Positions 17,947-26,961 of a DNA stretch of 64,000 bases are shown one piece after another. The first letter of the stretch is position 1. Each line of letters begins with the position of its first letter. The notes beneath the pieces are model-generated. The model was not told where the DNA came from. It searched no databases and saw only the letters and a list, made by a program, of their open reading frames with translations. The DNA lies in assembly GCF_008642295.1 (NCBI RefSeq), contig NZ_CP029190.1, positions 372,001 to 436,000 of the forward strand, read 5' to 3'. Origin of the DNA: Streptomyces venezuelae (GTDB lineage: Bacteria > Actinomycetota > Actinomycetes > Streptomycetales > Streptomycetaceae). A program made the translations under genes and the position numbers.

Positions 17947-20545
17947 CCAGCCGGGTCCGGCCGCCCCGGTCCGCGGTCGCGTCGAGCCCGGCGGGTTCGG
18001 GGCCCTGGGCGCGGCACTGCTCCGCGCAGTCGGCGGCGACCGCGAGGAGTTCCCCGGCGGCGGCTGCCTGGAGGGTGCCGTCGAGTGCCGGGGCCAGCGC
18101 GCCGGCCAGCACCGACCAGGTGGTGGCGTACGCTCCGGTCGCGGCGGCGGTGCGGAGGGAGTCGGCGAGCCGGTTGGCCTTCACGGCGCCCAGGGTGAGC
18201 AGTTCGGCGAGGTCGGTGCCGAGCCGTACGGGGTCCAGGTCGCCGCGGGCGGCCAGGGTGAGCAGGGCGTCGACCGCGGCCAGCCGGTCCTCGGGGTACC
18301 GGGCGCCGAGGGCGTAGGCGACGGCCAGGTGCAGGGCCTCGCCGGCCGGTCCGCCGGCTTCCGCCAGCCGGGCCAGCGCCTCCGCCGCTCCGCGGTCGTC
18401 ATAGCCGGCGGCGCAGCCGGAGAGTTCCGGGAGGAGCCAGGCGGCCAGGGTCTCCCGGTCCTCGGGCAGCACCGCGAGGTCGTTCGGGGAGGGCCGCCAC
18501 CAGCAGCTGATGAGTCCGCTGCGGGGCCGCCCCAACGCCTCGAACACCTCGGGGAACTCCCCTCGGCCGAAACGGCGTTCGCCCGTGTCCAGGACGAGAT
18601 GGGGGACGTCGAACCCATGGTTGCCGAACGTGTACCCGAACCGGTGGTCCCGGGGCGGGACGGTGGCGCGGGTCAGGGCGGGCGGTGCGCCCGCGGTGCC
18701 CAGCCAGGCGGCGAGCCGGTCGCCCTCGCGGGTGCCGAGGGCGGTGGCCGCGGGGACGGCGGCCGGGTCCCGGCGGACCCGGAACAGGGCCTGGGCGAAG
18801 TCGGCGGCGGCGGGTTCGATGCCGAGCCGGTGGTAGGCGGCGAGCCGGCCGATCAGCTCCTCCGGGTCGATGGAGCCGGTCTCCCACACCGGGGTGGCCA
18901 GCAGGAACGGCAGGGGGGCGGACCGGATGCGGTCGGCCACCTCGCGCAGCCGGGCGGCCGGCACCTGTTCCAGGGCGGCATGGGCGCAGTGCTTGTGGAA
19001 ATCCGGGGCAGCAACGGCATGCCCGGCCCGCCGGTTCCGCGGGGCAATCCGGTCCAGGACGGCGGCGGCGACGAGGTCCAGGCCGCCCAGGCGGCCGGCG
19101 TCCGGCTGCTCCCCGTCGAGCCACCACCGGCCCGCCAACGCGAGGCGCAGCGCCTCGGCGAGCGCCGTACGGTCCAGGTGGGCGTGGCGGACCAGCCCGT
19201 CGAGGGCGCGTTCGAACTCGGCGACGGTCTGGGTAAGCGATGTGACCACGGCTGCGACGAGCTCCACGGTCTCGGCGACCGTGGCGGGGGACGGCGCGAG
19301 CGGGACGGGAACCGGGTGCGACGGCAGCGTCTCCCGATAGGGCTCGGTGTCCCCGGCGGTCGTGCTCGCGCCGAACAGCTCCTCGGCCAGGGCCCGGTGG
19401 ACCGGGCTGAGCAGCCCGGCGCTGTCGGCGAGTTCGGCGCGCAGCGCCTGGTCCGCGCGGAGGTGGGGGGCGGCGAGCTTCAGGGCGCGTCCCTGGATGT
19501 CGGTGTCGGGGTGGCCGAACGCCCCGGCGAGCACCGGCAGGAGTTCACCGGCGGCGGCCGGATCGCTGCGCAGAATCCGCCCCAGCAGCACCAGTTGGGT
19601 GCGTACGTGCTTCTTCTCCGGGCGGAACAGCGCGGCCTGGGACATCTCGGCGAGCAGGGTGGTGTCGAGCTGTCCGGCCTCGGCCAGCCGGGCGAGGATC
19701 TGCTGGGCGTGGCCGGCGACCGCCGAGGGGGCGTCGGAGGCCAGGGCGAGCCAGTCGGCGGTCCGCTCCCGTTCCTCGTCCACGGTGAGGTTCAGGCGCT
19801 GGAGGAGGACGAGGTAGTACTTGAGGTGGGCGGCCGATCCGCCGCGCAGGAGGCGGCCGGTGCAGCCGTCGAGCAGGGTGGCGCGGTCCAGGGTGCCGTC
19901 CTCGGCGAGGGCGGTCAGGGCGGCGGGCCAGTGGTCGGGGTCCTCCGGGTCGAACCGCGCGGAGAAGGCGGCAACGGGTTCGGCGGTCTCGAAGAGGCGG
20001 GGCGCCAGGTCCCGGACGTGCGGGTCGCGCCGCAGGGCGTCGGCGAGGGGGACGGAAGGGCGACGGCGGGGACCACGGGTCCAGCCGCCGGCGGCGAGCG
20101 CCCACCCCTCGACATAGCCGTCGGTGAGCGGTGCGGGGCAGCCGGCCAGCCGGACGAGTTCGCTGATCAGCGGGTAGTCCTCGCGGGCGGTGGCGGCCCG
20201 GCCGGCCAGCCGGTGGGCGAGGTCGCCGAGCCACTCCGGTGCGCGGCCGGAGAGCAGGTCCAGCAGGGTGTCGTGCGGGAGGCCCTGCCAGGTGCGCAGG
20301 TCGCGGGCGCCGATCCAGGCGGCGGCAGCCGCGGCTCCGGTGTGGCAACCGGTTCCGGCGATGAGCAGGGCCCGGCCACGGACGTCCCGCTCCTGCCAGC
20401 GGCTCCAGTCCCAGCCGCGCATCTCGCGGCGCAGTTCCTTCAGTTCGGCGAGCAGGTCGCGGCGCTGGATGCGGTCGAGGTCCTTGAGGAGGCCGGGGAT
20501 CTCGGCGGTGCGGCCGTCGCGGACGGCTTCGAGAACGGCGTTCAT
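17882..20545 (-). CDS. DUF6493-like large helical-repeat protein
   Basis: 887 residues from ATG 20545, which overlaps the SWIM protein stop by 4 nt (ATGA). The sequence is almost entirely Ala/Leu-rich amphipathic helices, suggesting HEAT-like solenoid repeats. The N-terminus (EAVRDGRTAEIPGLL...RRDLLAELKELRREMRGW) resembles, from memory, DUF6493 proteins found beside SWIM zinc-finger genes in Streptomyces. Function is unknown. The coupled SWIM protein suggests a complex. The related actinobacterial vWA-MoxR operons carry extra AAA+, vWA and DUF5682 genes, none of which are present here. Confidence 0.8.
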   Translation of the reverse strand: MNAVLEAVRDGRTAEIPGLLKDLDRIQRRDLLAELKELRREMRGWDWSRWQERDVRGRALLIAGTGCHTGAAAAAAWIGARDLRTWQGLPHDTLLDLLSGRAPEWLGDLAHRLAGRAATAREDYPLISELVRLAGCPAPLTDGYVEGWALAAGGWTRGPRRRPSVPLADALRRDPHVRDLAPRLFETAEPVAAFSARFDPEDPDHWPAALTALAEDGTLDRATLLDGCTGRLLRGGSAAHLKYYLVLLQRLNLTVDEERERTADWLALASDAPSAVAGHAQQILARLAEAGQLDTTLLAEMSQAALFRPEKKHVRTQLVLLGRILRSDPAAAGELLPVLAGAFGHPDTDIQGRALKLAAPHLRADQALRAELADSAGLLSPVHRALAEELFGASTTAGDTEPYRETLPSHPVPVPLAPSPATVAETVELVAAVVTSLTQTVAEFERALDGLVRHAHLDRTALAEALRLALAGRWWLDGEQPDAGRLGGLDLVAAAVLDRIAPRNRRAGHAVAAPDFHKHCAHAALEQVPAARLREVADRIRSAPLPFLLATPVWETGSIDPEELIGRLAAYHRLGIEPAAADFAQALFRVRRDPAAVPAATALGTREGDRLAAWLGTAGAPPALTRATVPPRDHRFGYTFGNHGFDVPHLVLDTGERRFGRGEFPEVFEALGRPRSGLISCWWRPSPNDLAVLPEDRETLAAWLLPELSGCAAGYDDRGAAEALARLAEAGGPAGEALHLAVAYALGARYPEDRLAAVDALLTLAARGDLDPVRLGTDLAELLTLGAVKANRLADSLRTAAATGAYATTWSVLAGALAPALDGTLQAAAAGELLAVAADCAEQCRAQGPEPAGLDATADRGGRTRLVTQAGRLRAALRSHPAPPAGS

Positions 20546-21972
20546 CGGGTGGCTCCGGTCGTGGTGGCAGTGGTCGTGGCGGTGGTCGTACGGTCCGTGG
20601 TGGCGGTGGCGGCGGCTCGCTGGGCCATCCGGGTGGCGAGGGCATGCTTGCAGGGGCCGCGGCGGCCCCGGTAGTCGGCCCACCACTGGCAGGTGCAGCC
20701 GAGTGCCCCGCCGGATTCACGGACCTGGTAGCGGCGTTCGCCGGAGGTGACGAGGGCGGTGCCGGAGCCGCCGAGGGCGACCGCTCCGGCCTCCAGCAGG
20801 GCGCGGGCGGCGGTCAGCCGCGGGTTGTGGCGTTCGGCGCGCCGGGCGTCGTAGGGGAGTTCGCGGTGGAAGTAGGCGGCGTCGGCGATGTCGTAGCCGA
20901 CCCGGCCGGCCGTGCCGAGGCGGGCGAGGGCCGCCCGGACCCGGGGCACCGGAAGACCCGACTGCCCGGCCAGCTCGGCCGGGTCGATCCGCGGTTCCCA
21001 GGCGAGCAGCACCGAGATCAGCTCGGCGTCGTCGGCGGCCTCGTCGGTGGCGAGGGCCTCCAGCACCCCGCCCTCGCCGGAGAACCCGCGGTCGGCCTCC
21101 GGGGAGAGGGTGAGGGTGAGCCGCATCCCCGGCAGGGTGAGCTCCCATGCGCTCGCGGTGGGCAGGGCGCCGTCCGGGGCGGGCCCGTACACGCGCAGGC
21201 CGGTGGCGTGCCGGAGCACCTGCTGGAGGGCGGCCAGGCGCTCGGGCCCGGGCAGGCAGACCGTGCCGGGGACCGGGCGGGTGGTGGGCCGCAGGGTGCG
21301 GCCGGCCGGGAGCACCCACATCGGGCCGCCCGCGGAGCCGCCGCCCGGTCCGGTGCGCGGGAGCGAGCGGAGGAACCGTACGGCCTCGGCGGCGGGCAGT
21401 TCGGCGCGCAGGTCGAAACCGGTGGTGGCGACCTGGGATTCGGCGAAGCCGCGGAGCCAGCGGTCGGGCAGCGGAACCTTCTTCTCCACCACCGGCCCGT
21501 CGAGGGTGGTCACCGCCATCTCGTCCGGTCCGACCCGCAGGTGCAGCGGGTCGTTCCCGGTCAGCCGGGACAGGGCCGCGCGCAGCGGGTGGTTGACGTC
21601 CACGTTGGTGGTGCCGTGGCCGGTGTCGGCGCCGCGCAGTCCCTCGGGCAGGACATCGAGCCGGGCGTACACCCCGCAGCAGCCGGAGAAGGACTCGAAG
21701 CGCAGCCGGTCTCCGTTGCCGGTGACCACCGGGTCGAGGGAGGCCCGCAGGGTGCGCCGGTAGTAGCGGGCGGCTGCCACGTCGGCGACCGCGAGCAGGG
21801 CGCGGGCCGCGGCCTGAGGCGCGTTCAGGAACCCGGCGAAGAACCGGGGATGGGCCTCCGCCCCGACCGGGGTCAGACCGCCCGCGGTCTCCAGACCGAG
21901 GGTCCGGCCGGCGGCGGAGGAGGTCAGGGCGGACGGGCGGGCATAGGCGAAGGTGTGAGCGGTTCGCGTCAT
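20542..21972 (-). CDS. SWIM zinc-finger protein
   Basis: 476 residues from ATG 21972. The C-terminal SWIM motif reads CTCQWWADYRGRRGPCKH (about residues 432-449), the CxC...CxH zinc ligand pattern, followed by a Thr-rich tail. The upstream ~420 residues are a conserved but uncharacterised body of mixed alpha/beta character. SWIM domains bind DNA or proteins. It is the first gene of a coupled pair with the DUF6493-like protein. The 658 bp upstream of it have no convincing gene and contain a tandem repeat; the promoter must lie there. Confidence 0.87.
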   Translation of the reverse strand: MTRTAHTFAYARPSALTSSAAGRTLGLETAGGLTPVGAEAHPRFFAGFLNAPQAAARALLAVADVAAARYYRRTLRASLDPVVTGNGDRLRFESFSGCCGVYARLDVLPEGLRGADTGHGTTNVDVNHPLRAALSRLTGNDPLHLRVGPDEMAVTTLDGPVVEKKVPLPDRWLRGFAESQVATTGFDLRAELPAAEAVRFLRSLPRTGPGGGSAGGPMWVLPAGRTLRPTTRPVPGTVCLPGPERLAALQQVLRHATGLRVYGPAPDGALPTASAWELTLPGMRLTLTLSPEADRGFSGEGGVLEALATDEAADDAELISVLLAWEPRIDPAELAGQSGLPVPRVRAALARLGTAGRVGYDIADAAYFHRELPYDARRAERHNPRLTAARALLEAGAVALGGSGTALVTSGERRYQVRESGGALGCTCQWWADYRGRRGPCKHALATRMAQRAAATATTDRTTTATTTATTTGATR

Positions 21973-22090
21973 GTCCCGGAACGCTAGGCGTGACCTCTGA
22001 CAACGCGGTCGCCTGGCGGCGGCCGACGGATGGTCAGCCCGGCCCGGCGCCCGTACCACGACCCCGCCCGGGCCCGGCGAACCCCCGGCG

Positions 22091-22314
22091 CCAAGCGCGC
22101 ATCGGCTACCAGCCGAAGACCGGCCCGGGCCAGGCGCGACGCCCGCCCCACGGGCCCACCACAGCCCGACGAAACCCCGACGCCAAGCGCGCATCGGCTA
22201 CCAGCCGAAGACCGGCCCGGGCCAGGCGCGACGCCCGCCCCACGGGCCCACCACAGCCCGACGAAACCCCGACGCCAAACGCGCCTCGGCTACCAGCCGA
22301 AGGCCGGCCCGGCC
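22091..22314. repeat. 92-bp direct tandem repeat (about 2.4 copies)
   Basis: Units begin at 22091, 22183 and 22275 (CCAAGCGCGCATCGGCTACC in copies 1 and 2; CCAAACGCGCCTCGGC in the partial third). Copies 1 and 2 are essentially identical; the third stops after ~40 bp, and a decayed partial copy precedes the first. The period of 92 is not a multiple of three and the frame is unconserved, so this is non-coding. Each unit contains a small hairpin CGGCT-ACC-AGCCG. It lies upstream of the SWIM gene on the opposite strand and downstream of the NIS synthetase. Confidence 0.9.
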
Positions 22315-22630
22315 CGGCTGCCGCGCCGCGGGATCATGCGCCTTCGGCGAAGCCGGCGCCCCCGGTACGGGCGGCGGAGCCGCCGCACCCGCACCGGGTG
22401 ACCAGCGGGCGGCAGAACGCCACCTGTTCGCCGTTTACGTTCGGGAGGGAAACCGCCGGAGAGCCGGTCTCCGGGAGCGGGTGGCACCCGGCTCGGCCAC
22501 AAACCCGGGGTCGCAACGACCGGCGCACCGCGGCCGGCGGGACGGCGTGCCCGTTGGCATCGCCGGGTGTGCCGGACGCCGGCCCGGACGCCGGCCCGGC
22601 CCCCGGGCGCCCCCGCCGTCGTGGACCCCG
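22315..22630. other. Gene-poor intergenic stretch
   Basis: No convincing gene. Several GC-rich inverted repeats occur, including GGCGAAGCC-type short stems and a repeated GGACGCCGGCCC near 22571-22590. One small minus-strand frame (22334-22528, 64 codons, Cys-rich) has no Shine-Dalgarno and no recognisable family. Terminator activity for the NIS synthetase ending at 22631 probably resides here. Confidence 0.4.
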
Positions 22631-24220
22631 TCACATCCCCGACGGCCGCATCGGGTTGGGAAGCGGCAGATATCGTGCCGATGCGCCGTCCGCGCCCGTC
22701 CAGCGGAGCAGCAGATTGGCCTTGCCGGGCAGTTCGGGGGCGTCCGGCAGTGCCAGGGCCTCCGGGAGGCCGTACGCCGCCCCGCACCGCAGGAGTTCAC
22801 GGCGCACGGCCGGCCACAGCGACCCGGCCACCCCCGGGTGCCGTTCACCGATTGCAGATGCGATCTCCCTCACATGGTTGACGAGGAGGGTGTAGACCAG
22901 CCGCTGCCAGCCGGCCGCGCGGCTCACCCCGGGCACTCGCTTGACGCCCTCCGCGTCGCGGAACAGCGCCTGCACCGGCAGGCCTGCCGAATCCAGGGCG
23001 ATCACCGTGTTCTGCAGATGCGCTTCCAGCACGATGCCCTCGCGGGCGAACAGCTCCAGTGCCGGCGGCACCACCGCCCGCAGATAGGCCACCCACCAGG
23101 CGACCGGGTCCGCGAGCCGTTCCAGCGGGCCGCCTGTGAAGCCCTCGACCAGCGAGGCCGCCAGCAGCGGGGTCGTGCCGGGCAGCAGACGGCCGTCCAG
23201 TCCGTCCCGGACCAGGACGGCCAGCTCCTCGAAGGCGAAGCCGGCGGTCCGATAGCCCCGGTCGCTCAGCCAGCCCGCCGTGGCGTCCGCGGCGTCCGCC
23301 CCGGCCGTGCGGGCACCGAACGCGGCCTCCACGGCCGCATCCGTCTCACGCAGTTTCAGCAGGTCGTGCCGCCACAGCCGGCGTACGTCGTTGGTGATCC
23401 GGACATCGAGGCTGAACTTGGCGAACAGGTCCCCGGCCCCGTCCCGGCCCGGAACGTGCACGGTCCGCACCGAGGCGGTGGGCCAGACCGGGAGCCGGGT
23501 CCGCCCGAGCCGGAGCAGCCGCCCGTCCGCGAACGCGGCCCGCACCGCCGTGGCGGCCTCGATCAGTTCGAGCTGCCACGGATGCGCGGGCAGCAGCCGG
23601 TAACCGGGCGGGGCGGCCGGGCCGTCCAGCAGCTCCGCGAGCGCATCCACCGCGGCGGCGGCCCGCTCACCGCCCTCCTCCACCGTGTCCTCGGCGCGCA
23701 CCGCGAGGAACTCCAGCGGGAAACTCGCGTACGCCTCTGGGGCGTACGGCAGCCAGCTCCGGGCCGGTCCGCCGCCGCGGGCCTTCGGCGCGGGGTGACA
23801 GGGATGCCCCATGACCAGTGACTGCTCGGAGCGCAGGTACGGGTCCTCGGGCGGCCGGGCCCCCTCCCGGGCGGCCAGCAGCACGGCCACCACATCGCGG
23901 CTGTCGGCCATCTCCGCCGGCAGTTCGTCATTGGCGATCCCGGTACTGCGGCGCAGCTCCTCGGCGGTGAGTTTGACCAGTTCGGCATGGCCGAGCGACT
24001 GCCAGCCGGCTGCGGCGCGCAGTTCGGGCCGGACCGGCCGGCGCCCGCCGGAGACCCGGAGCAGCCGGCCGCTGCCGCGCAGCCGGTGCACCCTGACGCC
24101 CCTGCTGCTGCCACCGCTGCTGCCACCACTGCCGTCGATTGGCTCGGCCGCCTCCTGGAGCAGACAGTTCAGGAGCGGAACGGTGGCATACGCGTCAGCG
24201 GCGTCAGAGAAGTGCTTCAC
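22631..24220 (-). CDS. NIS siderophore synthetase (IucA/IucC family)
   Basis: 529 residues from GTG 24220. The ATP-site motif GHPCHPAPKARGG (~residues 138-150) matches the family GHPxHPxxKxR signature. Later motifs are also present: LPAHPWQ, SVRTVHV, KFSLDVRITNDVRR and LEAHLQNTV. These enzymes adenylate a carboxylate such as citrate and couple it to an amine or alcohol, building hydroxamate or carboxylate siderophores without an NRPS. A Gly/Ser linker occurs at ~30-40. It is divergent from a second NIS synthetase, with only 52 bp between the starts. No exporter, receptor or monooxygenase is nearby, so the product cannot be predicted. Confidence 0.92.
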   Translation of the reverse strand: MKHFSDAADAYATVPLLNCLLQEAAEPIDGSGGSSGGSSRGVRVHRLRGSGRLLRVSGGRRPVRPELRAAAGWQSLGHAELVKLTAEELRRSTGIANDELPAEMADSRDVVAVLLAAREGARPPEDPYLRSEQSLVMGHPCHPAPKARGGGPARSWLPYAPEAYASFPLEFLAVRAEDTVEEGGERAAAAVDALAELLDGPAAPPGYRLLPAHPWQLELIEAATAVRAAFADGRLLRLGRTRLPVWPTASVRTVHVPGRDGAGDLFAKFSLDVRITNDVRRLWRHDLLKLRETDAAVEAAFGARTAGADAADATAGWLSDRGYRTAGFAFEELAVLVRDGLDGRLLPGTTPLLAASLVEGFTGGPLERLADPVAWWVAYLRAVVPPALELFAREGIVLEAHLQNTVIALDSAGLPVQALFRDAEGVKRVPGVSRAAGWQRLVYTLLVNHVREIASAIGERHPGVAGSLWPAVRRELLRCGAAYGLPEALALPDAPELPGKANLLLRWTGADGASARYLPLPNPMRPSGM

Positions 24221-24272
24221 AGATTCCTAGTATCCGTGGTGAGAGAAAAAGAAGCGGAAGCGGGTATACGAC

Positions 24273-25799
24273 ATGGATGACCGGTACGTCTCGGCCTCGC
24301 CGGCCGAGGATGTGATCGCCGGCGAGCTGGGCGCCGTACGCCCGGATCTGATCCCGGGTTACCGGGCGGCCCTGCCCGGGGCACGGGCCGCGGTGCTGAC
24401 CCGGCTGTGGCGGGGGCTGGCCATCGACCCGCTGCCGTGGGTGGTGCGGCGGGAGACCGGGACGGCCGGACTGACGATGCATCTGACCGGCGGGCTCCGG
24501 CTGCGGGGGCCGCATCCGGATCCGTATGCGACGGCGCCGTATGTGACCGGGGTGGAGCTGGACGGGCGGGTGTTCCGGCAGGCGGGCGCGCTGGTGCGGG
24601 CGCTGGGCCTGCCGTACGCGACCGGCTTCGCCGAGGAGCTCGACCACAGCACGGCCTCGCTGGCGCTGTCCCGGGCCGGTGCGGCGGCGAACGGCGGGCG
24701 GCCGGAGCCGGTCACCGGGTGGGAGTGGGAGCAGCGGGTGGTCGACGGCCATCCTTATCACCCCAACTGCCGCTCCCGGCCGGGGTTTTCGGTGGCCGAG
24801 CAGTTGGCGTACGCGCCCGAGCACGGGGCGGTGGTGGAACTCGGGCTGGCGGCCGTGCCGGCGGAGGCGAGTCTGGTGACCGGGGAGTGGCCGGACTCCC
24901 TGCGGGACGGGAACCGGGTGCTGATCCCGGTGCATCCGTGGCAGGCCGCGCATGTGCTGAAGTCTCCTCCGGACGGGCCGGGGGTGATCCCCGCGCATCC
25001 CCTGATGTCCTTGCGGACCCTGGCCCCGGCCGACGGCACCGCCCCGCACATCAAGACCGCACTGAGCAGCCGGCTGACCTCCTCCGTGCGGGACATCTCG
25101 GTGTACTCCGTTGAAACGGCCGCGGCGGTCTCGGAGTTCGCCCGGATCCTGTCCGAACGGCTGGACGGCAAGCTGCACTTCACCCGGACCCTGGGGGCGG
25201 CCACCGCGCACAGTCCGGAGCTGGCGGCGGTGCTGCGCGAGGCGCCCGAGGTGTACGCCGATGCCGCCGCGGGCGAGCGGGTGGTTCCGGTGGGGGCCCT
25301 GGAGGCGGCCGGTCTGACCCGCTCCCCCGACTGGCTGCACCGGTTCGCCCCGCTGGCCCTGTCGGTGTGCCTGCGGGTGCTGGAGCTGGGGGTGGCGTTG
25401 GAGGCGCACGGCCAGAACCTGCTGGTGGTGCTCTCCGCCGACGGCGAACCGCTGCGGCTGGTGTACCGCGATCTGGCCGACGTACGGATCAGCCCGGCGC
25501 GGCTGGCCCGGCACGGCCTGCCGGTGCCGCCGGTGGCCGGGCGGCTGATCACGGACGACGAGACGACACTGCGGCGGAAGCTGTTCGGTTCACTGCTGAC
25601 CGGGGCGCTGGGGTCGGCTGCGGGTTCAGCCGCGGTCTTTGCCGAGGTCCTCGCCGCGGCCATGGACGGGCTGCCGGCCACCGAGGACAGCCGGGCGGTG
25701 CTGGCCGGGCCGCTGCCCACGAAGGCGTTGACCCTGATGCGGCTGAGTCCCGGAGTGACCGGTGATCAGTGGACCACGGTGGACCACCCGTTGGGCTGA
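24273..25799 (+). CDS. NIS siderophore synthetase (IucA/IucC family), second copy
   Basis: 508 residues. Family motifs are GHPYHPNCRSRPGFS (~residues 158-172), IPVHPWQ, LSSRLTSSVRDI, HFTRTLGA and LEAHGQNLLVVL, followed by the FhuF-like C-terminal part. The lysine normally in GHPxHPxxK is Arg here (NCRSR), which may alter ATP-phosphate contacts. Pairing with the divergent NIS enzyme suggests two successive condensations on one scaffold. The start is the ATG at 24273; the upstream gap is AT-richer (GAGAAAAAGAAG) and I found no clear iron-box. A strong bidirectional hairpin follows. Confidence 0.9.
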   Translation: MDDRYVSASPAEDVIAGELGAVRPDLIPGYRAALPGARAAVLTRLWRGLAIDPLPWVVRRETGTAGLTMHLTGGLRLRGPHPDPYATAPYVTGVELDGRVFRQAGALVRALGLPYATGFAEELDHSTASLALSRAGAAANGGRPEPVTGWEWEQRVVDGHPYHPNCRSRPGFSVAEQLAYAPEHGAVVELGLAAVPAEASLVTGEWPDSLRDGNRVLIPVHPWQAAHVLKSPPDGPGVIPAHPLMSLRTLAPADGTAPHIKTALSSRLTSSVRDISVYSVETAAAVSEFARILSERLDGKLHFTRTLGAATAHSPELAAVLREAPEVYADAAAGERVVPVGALEAAGLTRSPDWLHRFAPLALSVCLRVLELGVALEAHGQNLLVVLSADGEPLRLVYRDLADVRISPARLARHGLPVPPVAGRLITDDETTLRRKLFGSLLTGALGSAAGSAAVFAEVLAAAMDGLPATEDSRAVLAGPLPTKALTLMRLSPGVTGDQWTTVDHPLG

Positions 25800-25810
25800 A
25801 CGGGAAAGCC

Positions 25811-25849
25811 CCCGCGTCCCGCTGCCGACAGGAGGCAGCGGGACGCGGG
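25811..25849. terminator. Strong bidirectional terminator hairpin
   Basis: Perfect 16-bp arms (CCCGCGTCCCGCTGCC and its complement) with a 7-nt loop, between the convergent NIS synthetase and methyltransferase genes. It is followed by four GGGGCGC-type heptamers (about 25861-25889). Confidence 0.85.
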
Positions 25850-25895
25850 CGCGCGCGGCACGGGGCGCGGGGCGCGGGGCGCGGGGCGCAGGAGA

Positions 25896-26822
25896 TCAGC
25901 GGCGGCGCTGGGCGACGATCGCGCGGGTGACGATCGGCGGCAGCAGGTCCTTGGCCAGCTTCCTGACCTTGGACTGCGGGCGGCGCACCGGGGCGGGGGC
26001 CGGCTTGGCGGCCTTCGGCGCGGGGGCCGGCGCGGGCGCCGGGGCCGGCTCGGGGGCCTGGTAGCGGGACTGCGGGAGGGCCGGGGCGATGGCCTGCTGG
26101 CCGCCGATCCGGATCAGCGGGGCGCCCGCCACCTCCTCCACTCCGTGCCACAGGTCCTTGCGGGTCTCGAGCCAGGCCAGCAGCTCCTTGCGGAAGGGCT
26201 CCGCATCGCCCCAGGTCGCGTACAGCTTGGTGCCGGTCACACAGATGGCCTGGAGGTCGTCGGCGGCGACCGCGCCCCAGACGGCCGCGGCCACGCCCGG
26301 GCAGTGCTCGGAGCGGTAGTCGTCGAAGACGACCACCGCTCCCGGGGCTCCAACGACCTTGGAGGCGGCGATGTCCCCGTGCACGTGTTCGTAGAGGTGG
26401 GAGGCGTCGATGTGGATGAACCGGCAGCTCGCCTCGCGGACCTTCTCCGGGACCACGGAGGTCGGAGCCATGATCACGGTCGGCAGCTCGTCGTGGAAGG
26501 CGAGGTAGTTGGCCTCGAACGCCCGCCGGGTGAGCGTGGAGTACGACTTCTGCATCTCCTCCACGTTGGACTCGTCCGGCGCCGGCGAGTCGAAGAGGTC
26601 ACAGACGGTGAACTCCTCGCCCTCCTGCAGGTAACTGCCCAGGAAGATGGCGCTCTTCCCCATGTAAGCGCCCATCTCCAGCAGGTTCCCACCCTGCCCC
26701 GGATCCTCGTTCTGCCTCTTCAGGAACCAGTCGAACAGCAGCTGGTCCACTGCCCAGAACCAGCCTTTGACGTCTTCGAGCTGGGTGGGCGCCGTGAGGC
26801 CGGCGGGGGAAGCTTCAGACAT
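25896..26822 (-). CDS. Class I SAM-dependent methyltransferase with Pro/Ala-rich basic tail
   Basis: 308 residues from ATG 26822, preceded by GGAGGA. The core (residues ~25-235) has the SAM motif I LLEMGAYMGKSAIF, an acidic strand-2 end (VCDLFDSPAPDESN), RFIHIDASHLYEHVHGDI and VVVFDDYRSEHCPG, the pattern of Methyltransf_24 sugar or small-molecule methyltransferases. A low-complexity (PAPA)n stretch at ~255-285 leads to a strongly basic C-terminus (KVRKLAKDLLPP...QRRR), possibly a membrane- or nucleic-acid-associating tail. It is convergent with a NIS synthetase; whether it acts in that pathway is unknown. Confidence 0.8.
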   Translation of the reverse strand: MSEASPAGLTAPTQLEDVKGWFWAVDQLLFDWFLKRQNEDPGQGGNLLEMGAYMGKSAIFLGSYLQEGEEFTVCDLFDSPAPDESNVEEMQKSYSTLTRRAFEANYLAFHDELPTVIMAPTSVVPEKVREASCRFIHIDASHLYEHVHGDIAASKVVGAPGAVVVFDDYRSEHCPGVAAAVWGAVAADDLQAICVTGTKLYATWGDAEPFRKELLAWLETRKDLWHGVEEVAGAPLIRIGGQQAIAPALPQSRYQAPEPAPAPAPAPAPKAAKPAPAPVRRPQSKVRKLAKDLLPPIVTRAIVAQRRR

Positions 26823-26961
26823 GGAGCGGTCGTCCTCCAGGAAAGTGGCGGATCCGCCGCACAGCATCTCTGCACGGGGACCATCAGCAACTCCGACCCT
26901 ATGCGGGAACGCGCGATGTGCAATGGCTTTGCGCCAACTCTGCCATCTCCGTGATGACGGT

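Noticed and set aside
22091..22314. CRISPR array
   Set aside because: The 92-bp units are contiguous with no unique spacers and no cas genes nearby.
22334..22528. Small Cys-rich minus-strand ORF containing LPETG
   Set aside because: No Shine-Dalgarno, no signal peptide or membrane helix after LPETG, so the sortase-like motif is probably chance.
22420..22620. Cobalamin or other riboswitch, or PHO box (GTTCGCCGTTTACGTTCGG)
   Set aside because: No complete B12-box or other aptamer core could be traced, and the GTTCG repeats are spaced 12 rather than 11 bp, with no phosphate gene downstream.
24221..24272. Iron-box (IdeR/DmdR type) between the NIS synthetases
   Set aside because: I looked for a TTAGG...CCTAA-like palindrome in the 52-bp gap and found none.
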